Of a stretch of 64,000 nt of DNA, positions 1 to 12,560 are shown piece after piece. A program made the position numbers and the translations under genes. The notes under the pieces were generated by a model that saw nothing but the letters and a program-made list of their open reading frames with translations, had not been told where the DNA came from and made no database searches. The stretch is from NCBI RefSeq assembly GCF_036370855.1, contig NC_088102.1, forward strand, positions 25,835,001 through 25,899,000, read 5' to 3'. This DNA comes from Dromaius novaehollandiae. Lineage: Eukaryota > Chordata > Aves > Casuariiformes > Dromaiidae. The number at the start of each line of letters is the position of its first letter. Position 1 is the first letter of the stretch.

Positions 1-53
1 TCATGCTGCAGTCCCAGCCCCTCTGCTGCCTCCTCTCAGCCAAGAGGCTGGAG
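1..53 (-). CDS. TMEM63C: TMEM63C coding exon 3 (partial, cut by window edge)
   Basis: This is the continuation of the TMEM63C reading frame after the exon at 145-224. The donor of that exon leaves two bases (AG), so the next exon must supply one base first. An acceptor whose AG is at 55-54 satisfies this and reads about 17 residues (SSSLLAERRQQRGWDCSM including the split codon) without a stop to the window edge. The pattern of serines, a charged RR stretch, then G and CS resembles the cytosolic stretch after the first membrane segment in TMEM63 proteins (human TMEM63C has ERRDKGFCSW here). A stronger-looking acceptor at 81-80 would put the exon in another frame that hits a stop. The frame is therefore better supported than the exact exon start. 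The rest of the protein lies to the left of the window. Confidence 0.5.
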
Positions 54-144
54 CTGAGGGCTGTGGGGCTGGCCTGCTCCTGAGGTGGGAGACACCTGCC
101 TGGCTGGGGCCTGTCACTCACAAGTGGCCTTATGACCTTCTCAC

Positions 145-224
145 CTATCATTGTCCATCAGCAGCGCCAGGCGCCCATAGTCCCAAGCTGCTTTCCGAAG
201 GCAGGAGAAGACCAGAAGGAGAAG
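145..224 (-). CDS. TMEM63C: TMEM63C coding exon 2
   Basis: An 80-base exon begins after a clean acceptor (pyrimidine-rich tract ending ttgttgcag, AG at 226-225) and ends at a consensus donor (AG|GTGAGA, GT at 144-143). It reads LLLVFSCLRKAAWDYGRLAL and then LMDND. The block LRKAAWDYGRLALL is identical to human TMEM63C as I remember it, and separates it from TMEM63B (LRKVAWDYGRLALV) and TMEM63A (RRRFWDYGRIALV). The segment completes the first transmembrane helix and starts the following cytosolic region. The exon begins in phase 0 and ends with two leftover bases. An in-frame TGA immediately follows the splice site, so the donor must be used. Confidence 0.94.
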
Positions 225-1245
225 CTGCAACAAGAGGGAAGAGGAAAGGTGAAGGGTCTTGCTGCGGGGTCTCGTATCCCTCTTTTTTGTTTTCCTGCTG
301 ATGGGCCCAAGTGCACGCAAAATTTGCCTCTCAAGCCAACCTCCTCCTGCTCCACGATCTCACCACAGGTGCTGGAAGATGGAAACACAGACACTGACAC
401 AGCGCAGGTGACCCCACACATCTCAAATGCACCTGTACCATGACAGACCCCTGCAAGTGGGAGGCAGCTATCCCTGAGGTTACAGCAACCACCACTTCTG
501 TGGCAGCCCAAGTGGTCACCTACCGCCTACCACAGTGTGGGCAAAGCTCTTGCTCCCCCCATGCTGTACGACTCACCCACACTGTCCCAAACAATGGCCA
601 CACTGACACACACACGGCACGAATGCTCACAGACATCCTCTCCTTGGGGACTCTACGTCCACACACAACCTTACTTACAGCCCCCAAACTAGGTCCACTC
701 TTCCCCTCCTGGTCAAGCATTGCTGGTGGGATGAGTAGCAGACGCTCCCATGTGCACGGGTGGCTCAGCCCCTTTCCCACTGCACCATGTCACAGTGTCC
801 TGAGCAGGCAACCTACAGCGTTGCTCCACTGCACCATCCCACAGCACTAGTGAGAGGGATTTACCAGACTCTGGCGTAATTGTAGCTACCAAATCCCACC
901 ATAGCAAGGGCTGTCCTACAGATTCAGAGGACAGGGCTAGAAGGCTACTCAGAGCACACAGAACTTGGTAGCAGGATATAAAGGGACCACAACACCTTTT
1001 GGCCCACCTTCTTCCTGTAGCACTCTCCAATTAACGCATGGAAGAGAAGTGCCAAGAGGGTTTCATTCAGGACACAGCCACTACTGGTTTCTCAGGGATG
1101 CCTCCTCTTAGAGTTTGGGATATGGGGAGTGAGCTTGCTGGCCAAGGAGGCCATTTCCAGCCCTGGTGCTTCATTTTCCCCTAGGAACTCCGTGGGCATG
1201 GGGGAGTGGTGCCCACAGACATGGTGCCCTTCCAGCCCCACTCAC
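225..1245 (-). other. TMEM63C: TMEM63C intron between the first two coding exons
   Basis: Roughly 1 kb of GC-rich intron bounded by the donor at 1245-1244 and the acceptor at 226-225. Open frames on both strands here lack similarity to anything I recognise and no internal exon is needed, because the flanking exons join in phase 0. I see no repeat or regulatory motif I can support. Confidence 0.85.
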
Positions 1246-1466
1246 CAGCCAGAGGATGAAGTTGATGGCGAGCACAGTGGGCACGCCACCGAAAGGCAGG
1301 CCTTGCAGGACAGTGCTGCGGGAGCGGGCACTGAAGCATTGCTCCTCTGTGCTGTTTGCCAGGGTGTCCAGGAAGCTGAGCACATCCAGCGAGGTGGGGC
1401 CGGCACCATGCGGCACTGGCTCCACTGAGTACGCACTGTCCATCGGTGCTGCAATGGGGCCTCACC
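1246..1466 (-). CDS. TMEM63C: TMEM63C exon with start codon (coding 1246-1443, 5' UTR 1444-1466)
   Basis: TMEM63C is an OSCA/TMEM63-family membrane protein; the family forms mechanically and osmotically gated cation channels, and TMEM63C has been linked to kidney podocytes, neurons and ER-mitochondria contacts. The exon follows an acceptor (tctgtgttgcag, AG at 1468-1467) and ends at a consensus donor (CTG|GTGAGT, GT at 1245-1244). Translation starts at ATG 1443-1441. An in-frame TGA six codons upstream, inside the exon, fixes this Met as the first possible start. The 66 residues start MDSAYSVEPVP and include the family signature STVLQGLPFGGVPTVLAINF, the extracellular N-terminus and the start of the first membrane helix. 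An NST sequon lies in the N-terminal tail, which is longer than in human TMEM63C. The exon ends in phase 0 and joins the exon at 145-224 in frame. Neighbouring ZDHHC22 supports the C paralogue. Confidence 0.94.
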
Positions 1467-4400
1467 CTGCAACACAGAGACTGGGGTGAGGATGGGAGAG
1501 CTTTTGCTGGAAAAGGGGCTGTGGTTCCTCCAGGTCCCCCACAGAGGTCTGAGGAGCTCACTAAGGGTAAGGAGGGATGGAGCTGGCTTGTGGCCTTGGA
1601 GCAGAAACGCTAGAGCAATCAGAACAGAACTGACTGAGCACACCCCATACTCTCATGTTCTCCAGTTCCCCTTCTCCCAGGGAAGGGCTGTGGGACACAG
1701 AGCAGGAGGGTGTGCTGAAGAAATTTCACAGCTACCTCATTCGCTTTCCCCACTCCCTTAAACCCCACACTATTTGGTTGTTTCCATCATACCTGAGACA
1801 GGTCCCTCACCACCTCTCCCTCCCATTCCCGGAAGCTCGGTTGAATCACAGCCACCCTGGCATAGTCAGCAGACATGAGCAAGGAATATTTGCTTGAACT
1901 TCTGTTAATAAGAGCAACAATGACATTAGCAGGTGGGCTGCTGGGGCTGCACTTGCTTTGCTCCCTGCATCCAGAAAACTGCTGTTTGTGGGCCTTCCCC
2001 CAGCCCTCTCTCTTATCCTCTAGCACCACGGCTGGTGTGACTGGAGAGTCAGGGGACCTCCCTTCTATCTTCCTGACAGAACAGGACCGCTACTTCCAGG
2101 GCACGTTGAAGTCTTTAGAAAAATCAGCTTCTCAACATCCTAAATGTCAAGGTTTCCCCCACTTTGCCTGAGCGCTGACAGTGTGGGCTACAGTTCTCAT
2201 TGAAAGGAAATGCTTTTCTGCTTTTCACTTTCTATAATTTCATCCCTTTCTCCATGGTGCCCTTGAATGCTTCCCTTTTTGCCCTGGGGTTTCTACCTTG
2301 CTGCTGTGACTCCCCTCAAGGTGGCAGCTTTCCACACTGACACAAAATAAGTATTTTCAATTCTCCCTCATGCACTAGACACCCCTGCTGTTTTGAGACC
2401 TTGTCTAAAGCCTCTTACACAAGTGCCATGCACCGCAGACATGCTATTGTGACCACAGCCTGTGCAAGAACCACATGAAACATCTGTGTCCATTAACAAT
2501 GACTCCTGTGAGTGTTGTATTCCAGCCACTGGGCATTCATTCATCTCCCTCCTTTTTATCTATATTCCAGGCACAATCAGGACCCCACTGTGACCCCTGC
2601 AGTCACCCAGCAAAAGTTGATCCCTGTTGCAGGATGCTCATAGTCCACACAGACAGGACAGGCAAAGAGAAACAGGAGCCACAGCCTTATTCAGCAGGGA
2701 AGGAGGATGCAAAGACCTCAGTGGCCTGAACATGCCAAGCATACATGGTGTTTTTCCCCATCAAGACCAAACTGGATCAATTCTGCTTTAACACCAAAGG
2801 AAACCTGACTGAGGGGCCCTTGGGGAACACAGAAAGAATGCACACAAAACATCTCAGCTTAGAAAGGGGATCTTCTTCAGATCTACATGGATTTGCTTTT
2901 GTTGGAAAACATTTACTTCTGCTGTGTCAGTGTGACAGATGAGAGACTGCATTAGCACGTGGTTTTATGTGCACTATTATAGCCTCAGGCTCTCTCTCTT
3001 TGAATAGGCAGTCTCTTGCTTGAGGAGATTATCGTGCTGACCTAAAGTTCTTGAGAAGACCAGACATGCCCCTCCACTGTTGAGCAGAGCAGGTAGGAAG
3101 GAGGTGCTGGGGTAGAAGTGAGACACATTTCAGGCCTGAAACACTGACTGTCTCTGCCCTCCACATCCAGGGAAAGGAAAGATAGGGAGGGAAAAGACAG
3201 GGGAAGGAAAGAGGGAGGTTTTCAAACAGAAGGTTGACAAAAATGGGCTTTGATTGTCTGACAAACGCAGTCATGGGGACATCATGGATTCCCAAGGGTA
3301 TCTTGACAGTTTAGGCTTGAAGAGCTAAAGAACTAGTCTTGGTGCCTGCTATTTCCAAATTAAAGAAAGTGACTTGCTGTTTCTTCTGAAGCCTAAATTC
3401 CATCCTAGACAAAATCTTCACTGGAAGCCACAGGGTTGGCAGGGGAGCTTGGACGAAGGCTATAGCTCAGCAAAGCCTGAGGCTCTCCCTACTCCAGGGT
3501 TAGGCTGATATCTGGTTACCTGCACAGGTGCCTCAAAGAGATGTCAGAAGCTGCTGAACTACAGGCATCAGGATCCCTAGGACACACAGACCCATAGCAG
3601 TCACTCTTTCTGTATATGTGGTACGTTGTCACCCAGGGCACTGGATTCAGCCTCTGCTACAAGATCTGCCCATGCTGCTCCCTGCAATATCTTCACTTCT
3701 CCTTGGAAGTTCTCCAGACATGTATACCTTGATCTGACCAGTCTATGGGGTCTGGAGACATCCTAGCCCAAGCTGGGAGAACTGCCAGGTCACTCTCTGG
3801 GATGGGCTGATACCTGCTCCTGGAGGGCATGTCAGTAGGGTCAAGGTTGCAGTACTATCCCTGGTGTCATGTGTGAAGTGAGGCATGGACTGGTAAAGCT
3901 TCCCTGTAGTGCCCACTAGTCACAGCTTGCATCCCAAACAATATAGGGAAATCCCAAGCTTTGAGGCCCAGTGTGGCCTGGACGAGATAACAACCTCTGA
4001 AAAGGGAACTCTAGCAAGGGGAGTCCTGTGGGAAATAAGTGGACCGCTGTGACAAGCTGCAGCCATCTCCCCCAGCCCAGCTGCCTCCCGCTCGCTGTGA
4101 AATCTCGAGGGCCTCTGGCCGGGGGCAGCCCTCTCGTATAGGGATGCTCTCAATCTGTTCTTCCTCGTGTGCACGTCTTTCTCCCTCCCATCCTCATGTA
4201 AACAGCAGAGCCATCACCATCTGGCATTTTCAGCTGCTAAATAATAAATCGCCTTTTTGTTAACAAGGAGTGTGTGTCTGTGACCAAGGGAGCTGTTGGA
4301 CCTTTAGCAAATAAACAAGGGGACTCTTAGCAACCTCTAAGTCCCTTCTTTGCCACCACTCCATTGCCCAGGGTTAAGATCCTGAAACTTGTTTCTAGGC

Positions 4401-4998
4401 ACAGTGTTCATGCTACTAGGAGGAGCAACACAGCATGGCAAGGAGCGAGCACCATGGGGATCAGTAAAGGCTGTTTTCTCCTGTCAAGTCCTTGTTGCTG
4501 CCCGCTTTCCCCAGTAGCAGATTGTGTTTTGCTCCCAGTGGACAAAAAGCAATGGGTTCCTCCTGCAGACACTGCTAGTCATCCCGCTCTCCTGTCCACA
4601 TGCAAGCCTGTCCAATGTTTCCTCTCCAGTGCAAACCCTTTACCCACCCAGTCCAGCCAGCTCCTGGCTCTTCCCCACCACACCAAACATCACTTTTTCA
4701 ATGACAGTCTCACTGCACAAAGAAATTTTAGGGGCAGAAGAGCCCTGAAGCCACAGGTCCATCTTCTTCCCCTCTCTCCCATGCAATTCCAACACCACTG
4801 CCCAAAGGAGCTGTTATGCAGTGCTCAGTCCCATAGCGCAGCCCCTGCAGCAATTCGCAGCTCCTCCGAAGCTGACCTCAAGCTCATTTTCCTGCCTTTG
4901 TCCAGGTCCCTTCACCTCCAGATACCCCGGGGTGATAGGATAGAATACCCATCTCCAGATATCCAAGCAGCACCTTTCTAGATCATTTGTTGCAGCTA

Positions 4999-5038
4999 AT
5001 TTCACCTTTTATGGTGCTATTTCACCTTTTATGGTGCT
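4999..5038. repeat. Perfect 20-bp tandem duplication
   Basis: The unit atttcaccttttatggtgct occurs twice head to tail without a mismatch. It lies just upstream of an AT-rich stretch with a perfect octamer motif (ATGCAAAT at 5055-5062), the classic POU-factor site. The identity of the two copies suggests a recent duplication or a two-copy element kept by selection. Confidence 0.95.
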
Positions 5039-6317
5039 GATCATATAGAAGCTTATGCAAATTACATAATTGCCGTGTTACCATTAAAATAACCACTGGG
5101 AACAACCAAATAAGTAAATCATGTAAATGTTCTAGGAACAGCTCATGCAGCAAAAATGGCAAAAAGAAATTTCTGCTCATGCACGCCAGTAACAGCTTGA
5201 TCTCAGACCTGTAGGACATGTTCAATCTCCCTCCAACTGGAGGAGATATATTAAAGAATAGCACTTTGTAGTGATACATATAGTGAGAGAATCACATGGA
5301 CACTGTAGGTCAGAGTCAAGGTTACTGTTAAAACCCTTAAGCTAAATTTTCACATCAAGCTTATGAGGTAATTCAGCATTTTGAAATACTCTGGTAACAG
5401 CACTCTGCAACCATATCTTAAAGGTCCAAGCAAGAAAAAGATAGAAACCCTAGACCAGTTTCTATTTTGTGTTACATCACTGATGGTGTCATTTTGGGTG
5501 AAACCCTTCCCCTCATTGTGCTTTTCCCTATCTTTAAGAAGTGGAAAGGGAATAATGATGTGAATAACAGAGCTGGGTGGGTGCATTCTCATCCAGAAGA
5601 TGTTGCAAATACTTCCCATTAGTTGTATAGGAGATGGTACTGCCACCTGCCAATCAAAGATAGGAGTCTTTTTGTGCCAGATGCTGCCCTGAAGTAATAG
5701 CAGTGACAGTCAACTGAAGAAACACAGGAAGGGGCAGGATTACATCTAGGAAAATGAAACAATAATGTACCGGCAGAAATCACAACATATGGCCTACCCA
5801 GTCAAGGTCTGTCTTAGAGGAAAGATGCTAAATTAGGATCAGGAAATGTGCAGAGTAATAGAGAAAGGCTATCTTTGTTTCTCTTGTTTGCAACGGCTGT
5901 GAACGGACAGTGAATTTATGAGGTTTGCCATTCAAAGTGATTTGCTGGATAATTTCTATGAACCATTTCCAGTGTGACAGGTTTGTCTTCAATATTCAGT
6001 GCCCTGTTTGTTTTGTTTATATACCAGCATATGCTTCTCCTCTCTGGTTGGGTGGGCACTAATCCAGAGAATCAGATTTCCAATTAAAAATAAGACATTT
6101 CTTTTATGTGAATGCAATTTTTAAAAATTGTCTTTCCCTTAAGCACCCTGCCAGCAAACTCATTTGCTAAGATATTCACGGAAAGCTGGAGTAGCAAAAC
6201 ACCAAAACAAAGTCTTGGGAGTACTCAGATGACTAACCCAGGCTTTCTTGCATGCCTGTACTCACTCAGCCTTGGCCATCCCTCCCTGGCAGAATGAGGA
6301 TTGCTCATTTCTGTTTG

Positions 6318-6447
6318 CAGATCAGACAGCTGAGACACGGGTCTATTGAAGGAGCTGCCCATGGTCACGAAAAGCCAGAAGAAAATTCAGGGTTAGAAAG
6401 TTGGTGTCGGATTCCCAATGTCTGTTAGAAACCAAGCCTCCCTGCTA
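6318..6447 (+). repeat. Ancient L2/MIR-like repeat fragment
   Basis: The stretch follows the familiar order of L2/MIR-type tails: an analogue of cagatggggaaactgaggc, then the gtgacttgcccaaggtcac-like block (gagctgcccatggtcacgaa), then an analogue of ggcagagctgggattagaac. It is strongly diverged. The family is judged by eye from consensus memory, so the exact subfamily and borders are uncertain. Confidence 0.6.
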
Positions 6448-9400
6448 CCTGACAACCTTCTCCACCTTTCTTCCTTTTCAAGTGAGCTATGCCCAGGCTG
6501 CAGGAGAGCAAAGTGAGGACAGATGTAATGAGGAGATCAGGTTAATACCTTGATGTGCTGAGGCCTGTGATGAGGAGGCAACTCTCCAGCATCCGACCTT
6601 GGGTGACTGTGGTGACCAGTGGGGGAGGTTAGGAAATCCGAGCCACTGTCACTGACTCAGCACCACAGAGCACCACAGCCAGAAGGCAGTAATGACCTTG
6701 GCCTGGGAAAAGGCACATCAGTACCCTGCACTGAGCTCAGCGAAAGCGTGACAGAGGCAGTTTTGGCGCCAAAGGGCACAGTGACCTCTCTGACACGGTA
6801 GCTCCGTGCATGGGGATAACAGGCCTACCACAGGCTGCAGCCAGCTCCCACAGGGATAAGCACAGAGGGGCAGGAACACAAATATGGCCCTCCAAAACCC
6901 CATGCGTGTCCAAGGTCTTCCTCACGAGCTCTCCCTTTGCCCTTCCCTCTTAGAGTAACGGCCTCTAGGTCCAAAAGACATAGAGACTGTGTGGGGTAGG
7001 ATGACCCTGTTGGTCCAACCCTGCCTGCAACATGTGTATGGGAGTGTGGGAGGGGGCAGACCCTGGATCTGCTCTGCTCCCTACATTTCCACCATACAGC
7101 CCAAATCATAGGACCTTTGCCCTGTGTGTTCCCCCATCCTTGGTTACCCTCCTCTCAGGCCATGCCTCTGCCTCCAGTGGGAGCAGAACCATCTGGTGCT
7201 TCCTTGGTCCTTTCTCCTGGTCTTAGTGGGAACTCGCTCTCCTCCTACCACCACCACACACAGTTTCCTACTCAAACTGGCTTTTCCCAAGAAGTAGTAT
7301 ACTGATGCAGATATCTCCAAGCCTCACACCACCCAGCCTCATGGCAGCCCCCTGCTCAGCACAAATCCATGCCAGGAGCATGGGGCTGACAGAAACCATC
7401 ACTCCTATTTGCTGGGACCTACGATTTCTGCACAATCTTTTCTGGCAATCTTAAAAGCTGATCTCTGCCTGGAGGCTGTCAGGAACCATGCTTGAAAACT
7501 GATTTCTCTTGGGAGTACCTCTGAGCGTGCTGCTCTGCCCCGCTCCGCTCCTCCGCAGAGCTGTTCTGCAGGGTAGGCCTCCGGCTGTGGCTCGTCTCAC
7601 TCTGCTGAGCCAAGGATGCTGCTGGCAGGCCACAGCTTGCCTCAGCATGCCACATCTCTTCCCTTCGGAAACCCACTGAGCACAGCTGCCATGGTGGCAC
7701 AGGCTGGCACCAGCCCTTTGACAATGCTCCTCCCAAAGCAGGCTGCTACGCAGGTGCCCACTGCCTCTTTGCCACAAGTAACATCAATTTGGGTAGCATT
7801 AGCTGGCATGCTGCGAGCTGATCCTTCCCTCCAGCACCGGGAACATGGGCCAGAGAGCAGGCTGCACCAAGAGAGATCCCTGCAGGACAAACTTTTCCTA
7901 ATTCCCAGCACTGCTCAGCGGGGAACCCACCAGGGACAGCTTCTACCCAGAAACATTTGGTTGACAAGCTTTAACTCACTGATGCAGAGAAGTTTCCTGT
8001 GTATCCTCCTGCACTGCCTTGTCAAGCCCTGTCACCAGGCTCCCACAGCCCACAGTTCCTATAGAAATCTGTTTAAGTGGGCAGCAGCTAGATATCCATT
8101 AGCCAGGGTCCCACCCTACCTCAGTTGTCCCTTGTGGAATCTCTTTGGGAACTGCTAAGAGATTATCCGTTCCTCTTCTCTCCTCTCCTCCCAACAGTTG
8201 CAGCGGCCTCCAGCCACATCAGGCCCCAAAGATGTTCAGGAAAACCACCTCAAAGTCAATGCCTCACCTTACTCAAATAAATCTATTTAATATTTCTCTT
8301 CCACATCCCCTCCCTGACCCTGGTACTTGATTGTGCCAACATGTGCAAGTCTTCCATCAGGCTGAGACCTCAGAAAAGAGGATATCAATACCTGCAGCCA
8401 TATTCCAGCCATTATGCCTATGAGTCACTTGAGGACTTCCACGGACTCTTGGTGGGAGAAGAGGTCTCTCTTTTTATTGCTGCTACTTCACTGATCTAAT
8501 GAGGCATGCAAGAGGAATGTATGACATGTCATGACCACCTTCTCCTCTAATAGCCTTTTCTGATGACTGAAACCTCACCAGACCAGCTTCTCTGAGCTAG
8601 ATGGTTGCTCCTTTTGAGTGCAAGCAAAAGGAAATACTAGAGTTGCTGTCTAGCCAAGCAACTTCAACAGAGACCACTCTACAAGATCACACTTCTCCCT
8701 CTTCTCAGGGAAAAGGGGTAGCAAAGGGCTCCATGATCATTCTGGAGGACTAGAAGAAAGGAGTATTTCCTTTGCTGCTGAAGACCTGGCAAAACTCAGC
8801 AGCAATTTTACTGAGAACAAACTAAAAGTGTCTCTCTCACTTCTGTAATTCACTCAACTCAGGAAGCTCAGTGCTACAGAAGGATATGGGATTGCTTTGT
8901 TGCTTTTCTTTTTTTCCAGTGGGTTGGACAAGTCACCTGGAATGAGGTGACATAAATGCCGCTCTCCTCCAACAGCAGTAGTAGCTACAGTTGCACAGAC
9001 AGCTCTCACCAAGGCTGAGACAGAGGGGCCCCTCCAGGGAAAGGAGCAGAGAGAAGGCAGTGAGCACAGGGCTGCCCAGACAGGCTGAGACTGCCCTGGG
9101 GGCACAGACACTTCAGATTTTGTTTCTGAAGCTGGCAAGGGAAGGACTGAAGTGCGCACAGTAAAAGGGCATAAGCCTCAGTTGTCTCATCATCACCGCC
9201 TCAGGGCTGGCACTTTAACCTGCCACAGCTTAAAACAGGAGATGAGACCTGCTTGTGTCATATCAGAAACTGAAACCAGCACGTATCAAAACCAGCCACT
9301 CTCCTCCCTGACACCCCATCTGATACAAACAAGCACTCAGAAATTCTCAAGGCCCCTGAGGAAATCCAGGTGCTCCTCATCTTGCAGAAGGCAGTGTCTT

Positions 9401-12384
9401 CCCACCAAGCCCATCGCCAAGGCATCCTGGCCAGCCCCCACAGCCCGCCCAGGAGGGACAGCCAGCTGACAGCTGTGCAGAGGTGCAGGACTGGGGCTGA
9501 GGCATCTCTTACCTTTCTCCTGACCGGGGAGCCCGGCACTGACAGCCTGAGCTGAAAGGCAGCCAGGACCCTTACAGCACACAACGCTGATAGTCCCAGG
9601 CCAAGCACAGACTCTGCTCCTAGCTCCTCATCTGGACCCCCTGGATGCAGCCTGACACAAGCCAGCAAGGAGGAGGCAGTCACAGTCTGAGCACCCAGAG
9701 CTCCCAGCCCCACACTCCCACCACAGGCACGCACCCCCTCTTTGCATAGGTGCACAAAGAGCCACATTTTTCTGTTCTGAAGCGGCAGGCCAGGACCTGG
9801 ACTAGGGATCCTACTGTGGAGTTGACTTTAGCACAGGGGAAAAAGCCCACAATGGGCCATCCTACAATGACAAGCCACAGCAACAGCAAATGCCTCCTGC
9901 AATGGCCGTCTACCTCCCGAGTCTTGCTGGCTGCAGGGCTCTCCCCAGGAGAGGCCGCAGGAAGGGAAGGAGGAGAGGCTGCTGCTTGGCTGGGCAAAGG
10001 TGCGGGCCTGGAGAGCAAAGGATCTTGCTGGCTCCCTAGGTTCCCCAGCATGTCCCGATAAACTTCCTCCACACCCTGTCATCACTGCAGTCATTCATCA
10101 AATTCCTGTGGCTCAGGGCTCACTGGTCAGTCGCTCCTGCTGCAGGGATGGCTGCGAGCGGGGAGGAGAGGGTGCCCTGCCTGGCCCTGCTTCCTTGGGG
10201 GACACTAGGAGGAAGCGGCCAGGCCAGGAGTCCGCCAGGACTGGGCAGCATTACTGCCTGGGGCAGGGCTCTTTCCAACAGCTTTAGGCAAACTCATTCC
10301 CTGAAGATGCTAAGAGACTGGTACTGTCATACAATCCACTTGGGAAAGGCAGATCAGCCTGGAGCAACAGCTCCCAGGTCTTTGGTGGCTGTGACCCCAT
10401 TGACCCACTGAGAGCTGAGCCAGACCAAAGGGGAGCTGACACACTGGATGTGCAGAGATTTGTAACAGAAATATTAACATTGGCACGAATGTGGTGTGCA
10501 TGAATGGAAATGTGAGGAGAAGCACCATAAGGAAAGTACAATAAAGGGTTAAAAGCATGATCTGTATTAGAGACACCATTCCCGGGACATTGTCCCCAGC
10601 AGTAAAATTGAGGTACATGTTATTTATGCCAGGATTCAAAGCACTGCACTCTGCTAAGCTCATAGCACAGACAACTCATCAGCAGAAGACTGCATCCTAC
10701 CACCAGCAGGACAGCAACCAGATTCACACAGCACATATACCAGTCCTATCCCTCTTAGCCCACCTCAAAACAGATATATCCAAACACGGAAAAACACACC
10801 ATGGGCAACAACCTGGCCTATGGTGGCTGAAGTCGACAAGATTTGGAGGCAAGGGACACCCCGCAGCAGCTGATGACTCCAAAGGGGTACAAAAGACATG
10901 TTCAAAGACGAATTCAGTATCACCAATCAAGAGGCAAATCCCAGAGAGGTGACAAAGACTTGACAGTTGGCGTCCCTTGTCCTCTGTATCTCCCACAAGT
11001 GATCCTGGCTGGAGTGCGTGGGCACACACATCAAAGTGTGCATGAGGGTATGCTTGCAAGTGTGGGAGCCAACGGCATGTCTGAGAGAACAAGGGTCAGA
11101 GCGTGCATGGATAAATCAACCTGCTTAAAGATTTTGTAAATAAACATCACCTTCCCCTTCCATAAGATCTCATAGTGAGTTTTTCTACACTGATTTCCCT
11201 ACAAGGGGCATGAATGTCTGCCAGGCTCACTGCTGGTGACAGCCAATTGCAGGCATGGGAGCTGTTGGCCCTCTGAGCCTGCACAGACCCTGCAGACGGA
11301 AATACCGCGTGTGAGCTCCCTCCCCTCAGTGGCGAGCCCTCCTCCGGCACCACCACTCCACATCCCTAGTTGCTAAGTCCTCCCGCCAGCTCTCCAGGGC
11401 CTTTCTGCCAAAAAAGGGGAAAGCAGAACTGAGGAGCCCCAGCGAGGAACCGACGTGGTCAGGAGGAGCCTGTTTCTGGGACAAACTGCATTCCCTCCCT
11501 GCCCTTGTCTCCTCACCCCCCTCTCCCAATGCACTCTGCCAACATGAATCATCTAAACTACCTGACCCATCAGGAGGGAGAGATTGCATCCCTGTTTTGG
11601 GGAGCCAAGCATTTTTTTTCTGCTCTCAGGAGTGGCAGGGTGCTGCCACATTTAGGAAAACCTGTGCAGGGTCACTCTGCCCCAGGAGAAGAGGCCTGAG
11701 ACTCACTTTAAGCCAACACAGCACTTCAGGGCAAAATCCTCCCTTGCCACATCCCCCTAGCAGTGGCTGCTAAATGGCTCCCAGCTCCCTGCCCTTCCCT
11801 CCTCTTTCAGCATCACCATGCGGATCCAGATGTGACTGGTTTCGGCAGTAGGACAGACTAAGCTCCGTGTATGAGTTATCTTGATAGCAAGATCCGAGAG
11901 CTGTTCCCAGCACCTAGCCTTCTAGCAGGGGCCTCAGCATGACTACATTTGTGGGCTTCCTCTGCAATCTGGCAGCTGCCTGCACAAATCAATGTCTACT
12001 GGAGGAAAGCTGTGGACCAGGCAGGTCAGCACTCGCTCTGTGCAGCACTTCTCTGCATGAGAATACGGCCAAATCCTAGAGGTCCACAGGCAACCGAGAA
12101 CACACACTGTTTATGATTGGATCTACAGGCAGAGAGGTCTGTTTGGGCCAGCACAGGGAAAATTCTGTGCACAGAGCAGCTATTCTCCAGCTCCTCCTCC
12201 ATGCATATGTGAGCAAGCAGATGCTGGAGTGAGCACACAGCAATTAGGAAGGAATAACCATAGCTGAGCTTATTCGTTTTCATGCTAGCCCTTTTCCCCC
12301 ACATTTGACTAAGCTGCCACTGCAGTCTGGCTTTAACCTGTGTTTGTTTTATATTTCAATATCCTGCTGTGCACACATTGTGCT

Positions 12385-12560
12385 TTCACAGTAATAATGC
12401 TTAGCCCCTTACACTGCACTTTGTATGTGCAAAGCACTGAGCAAACATTAGCTAATTAGGCTGCAAGCTCCCTATGGCAGGGGCCCGTCACTCATTCTGC
12501 ATTGTTCACCCTTGTACTTTGATAATGCTTAAATCAACGCTGTTCATCGCAAAGGATTAC
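12385..12560 (-). repeat. Ancient L2/CR1/MIR-like repeat fragment
   Basis: Two successive blocks look repeat-derived. The first (aataatgcttag through caaacattagctaattag) resembles the tail of L2/L3-type elements. The second (gcaagctccctatggcaggg and following) resembles, in reverse orientation, a repeat widespread in reptile genomes whose consensus includes a phrase like gtaagctctttggggcaggg. Heavily diverged; orientation and borders are approximate. Confidence 0.5.
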
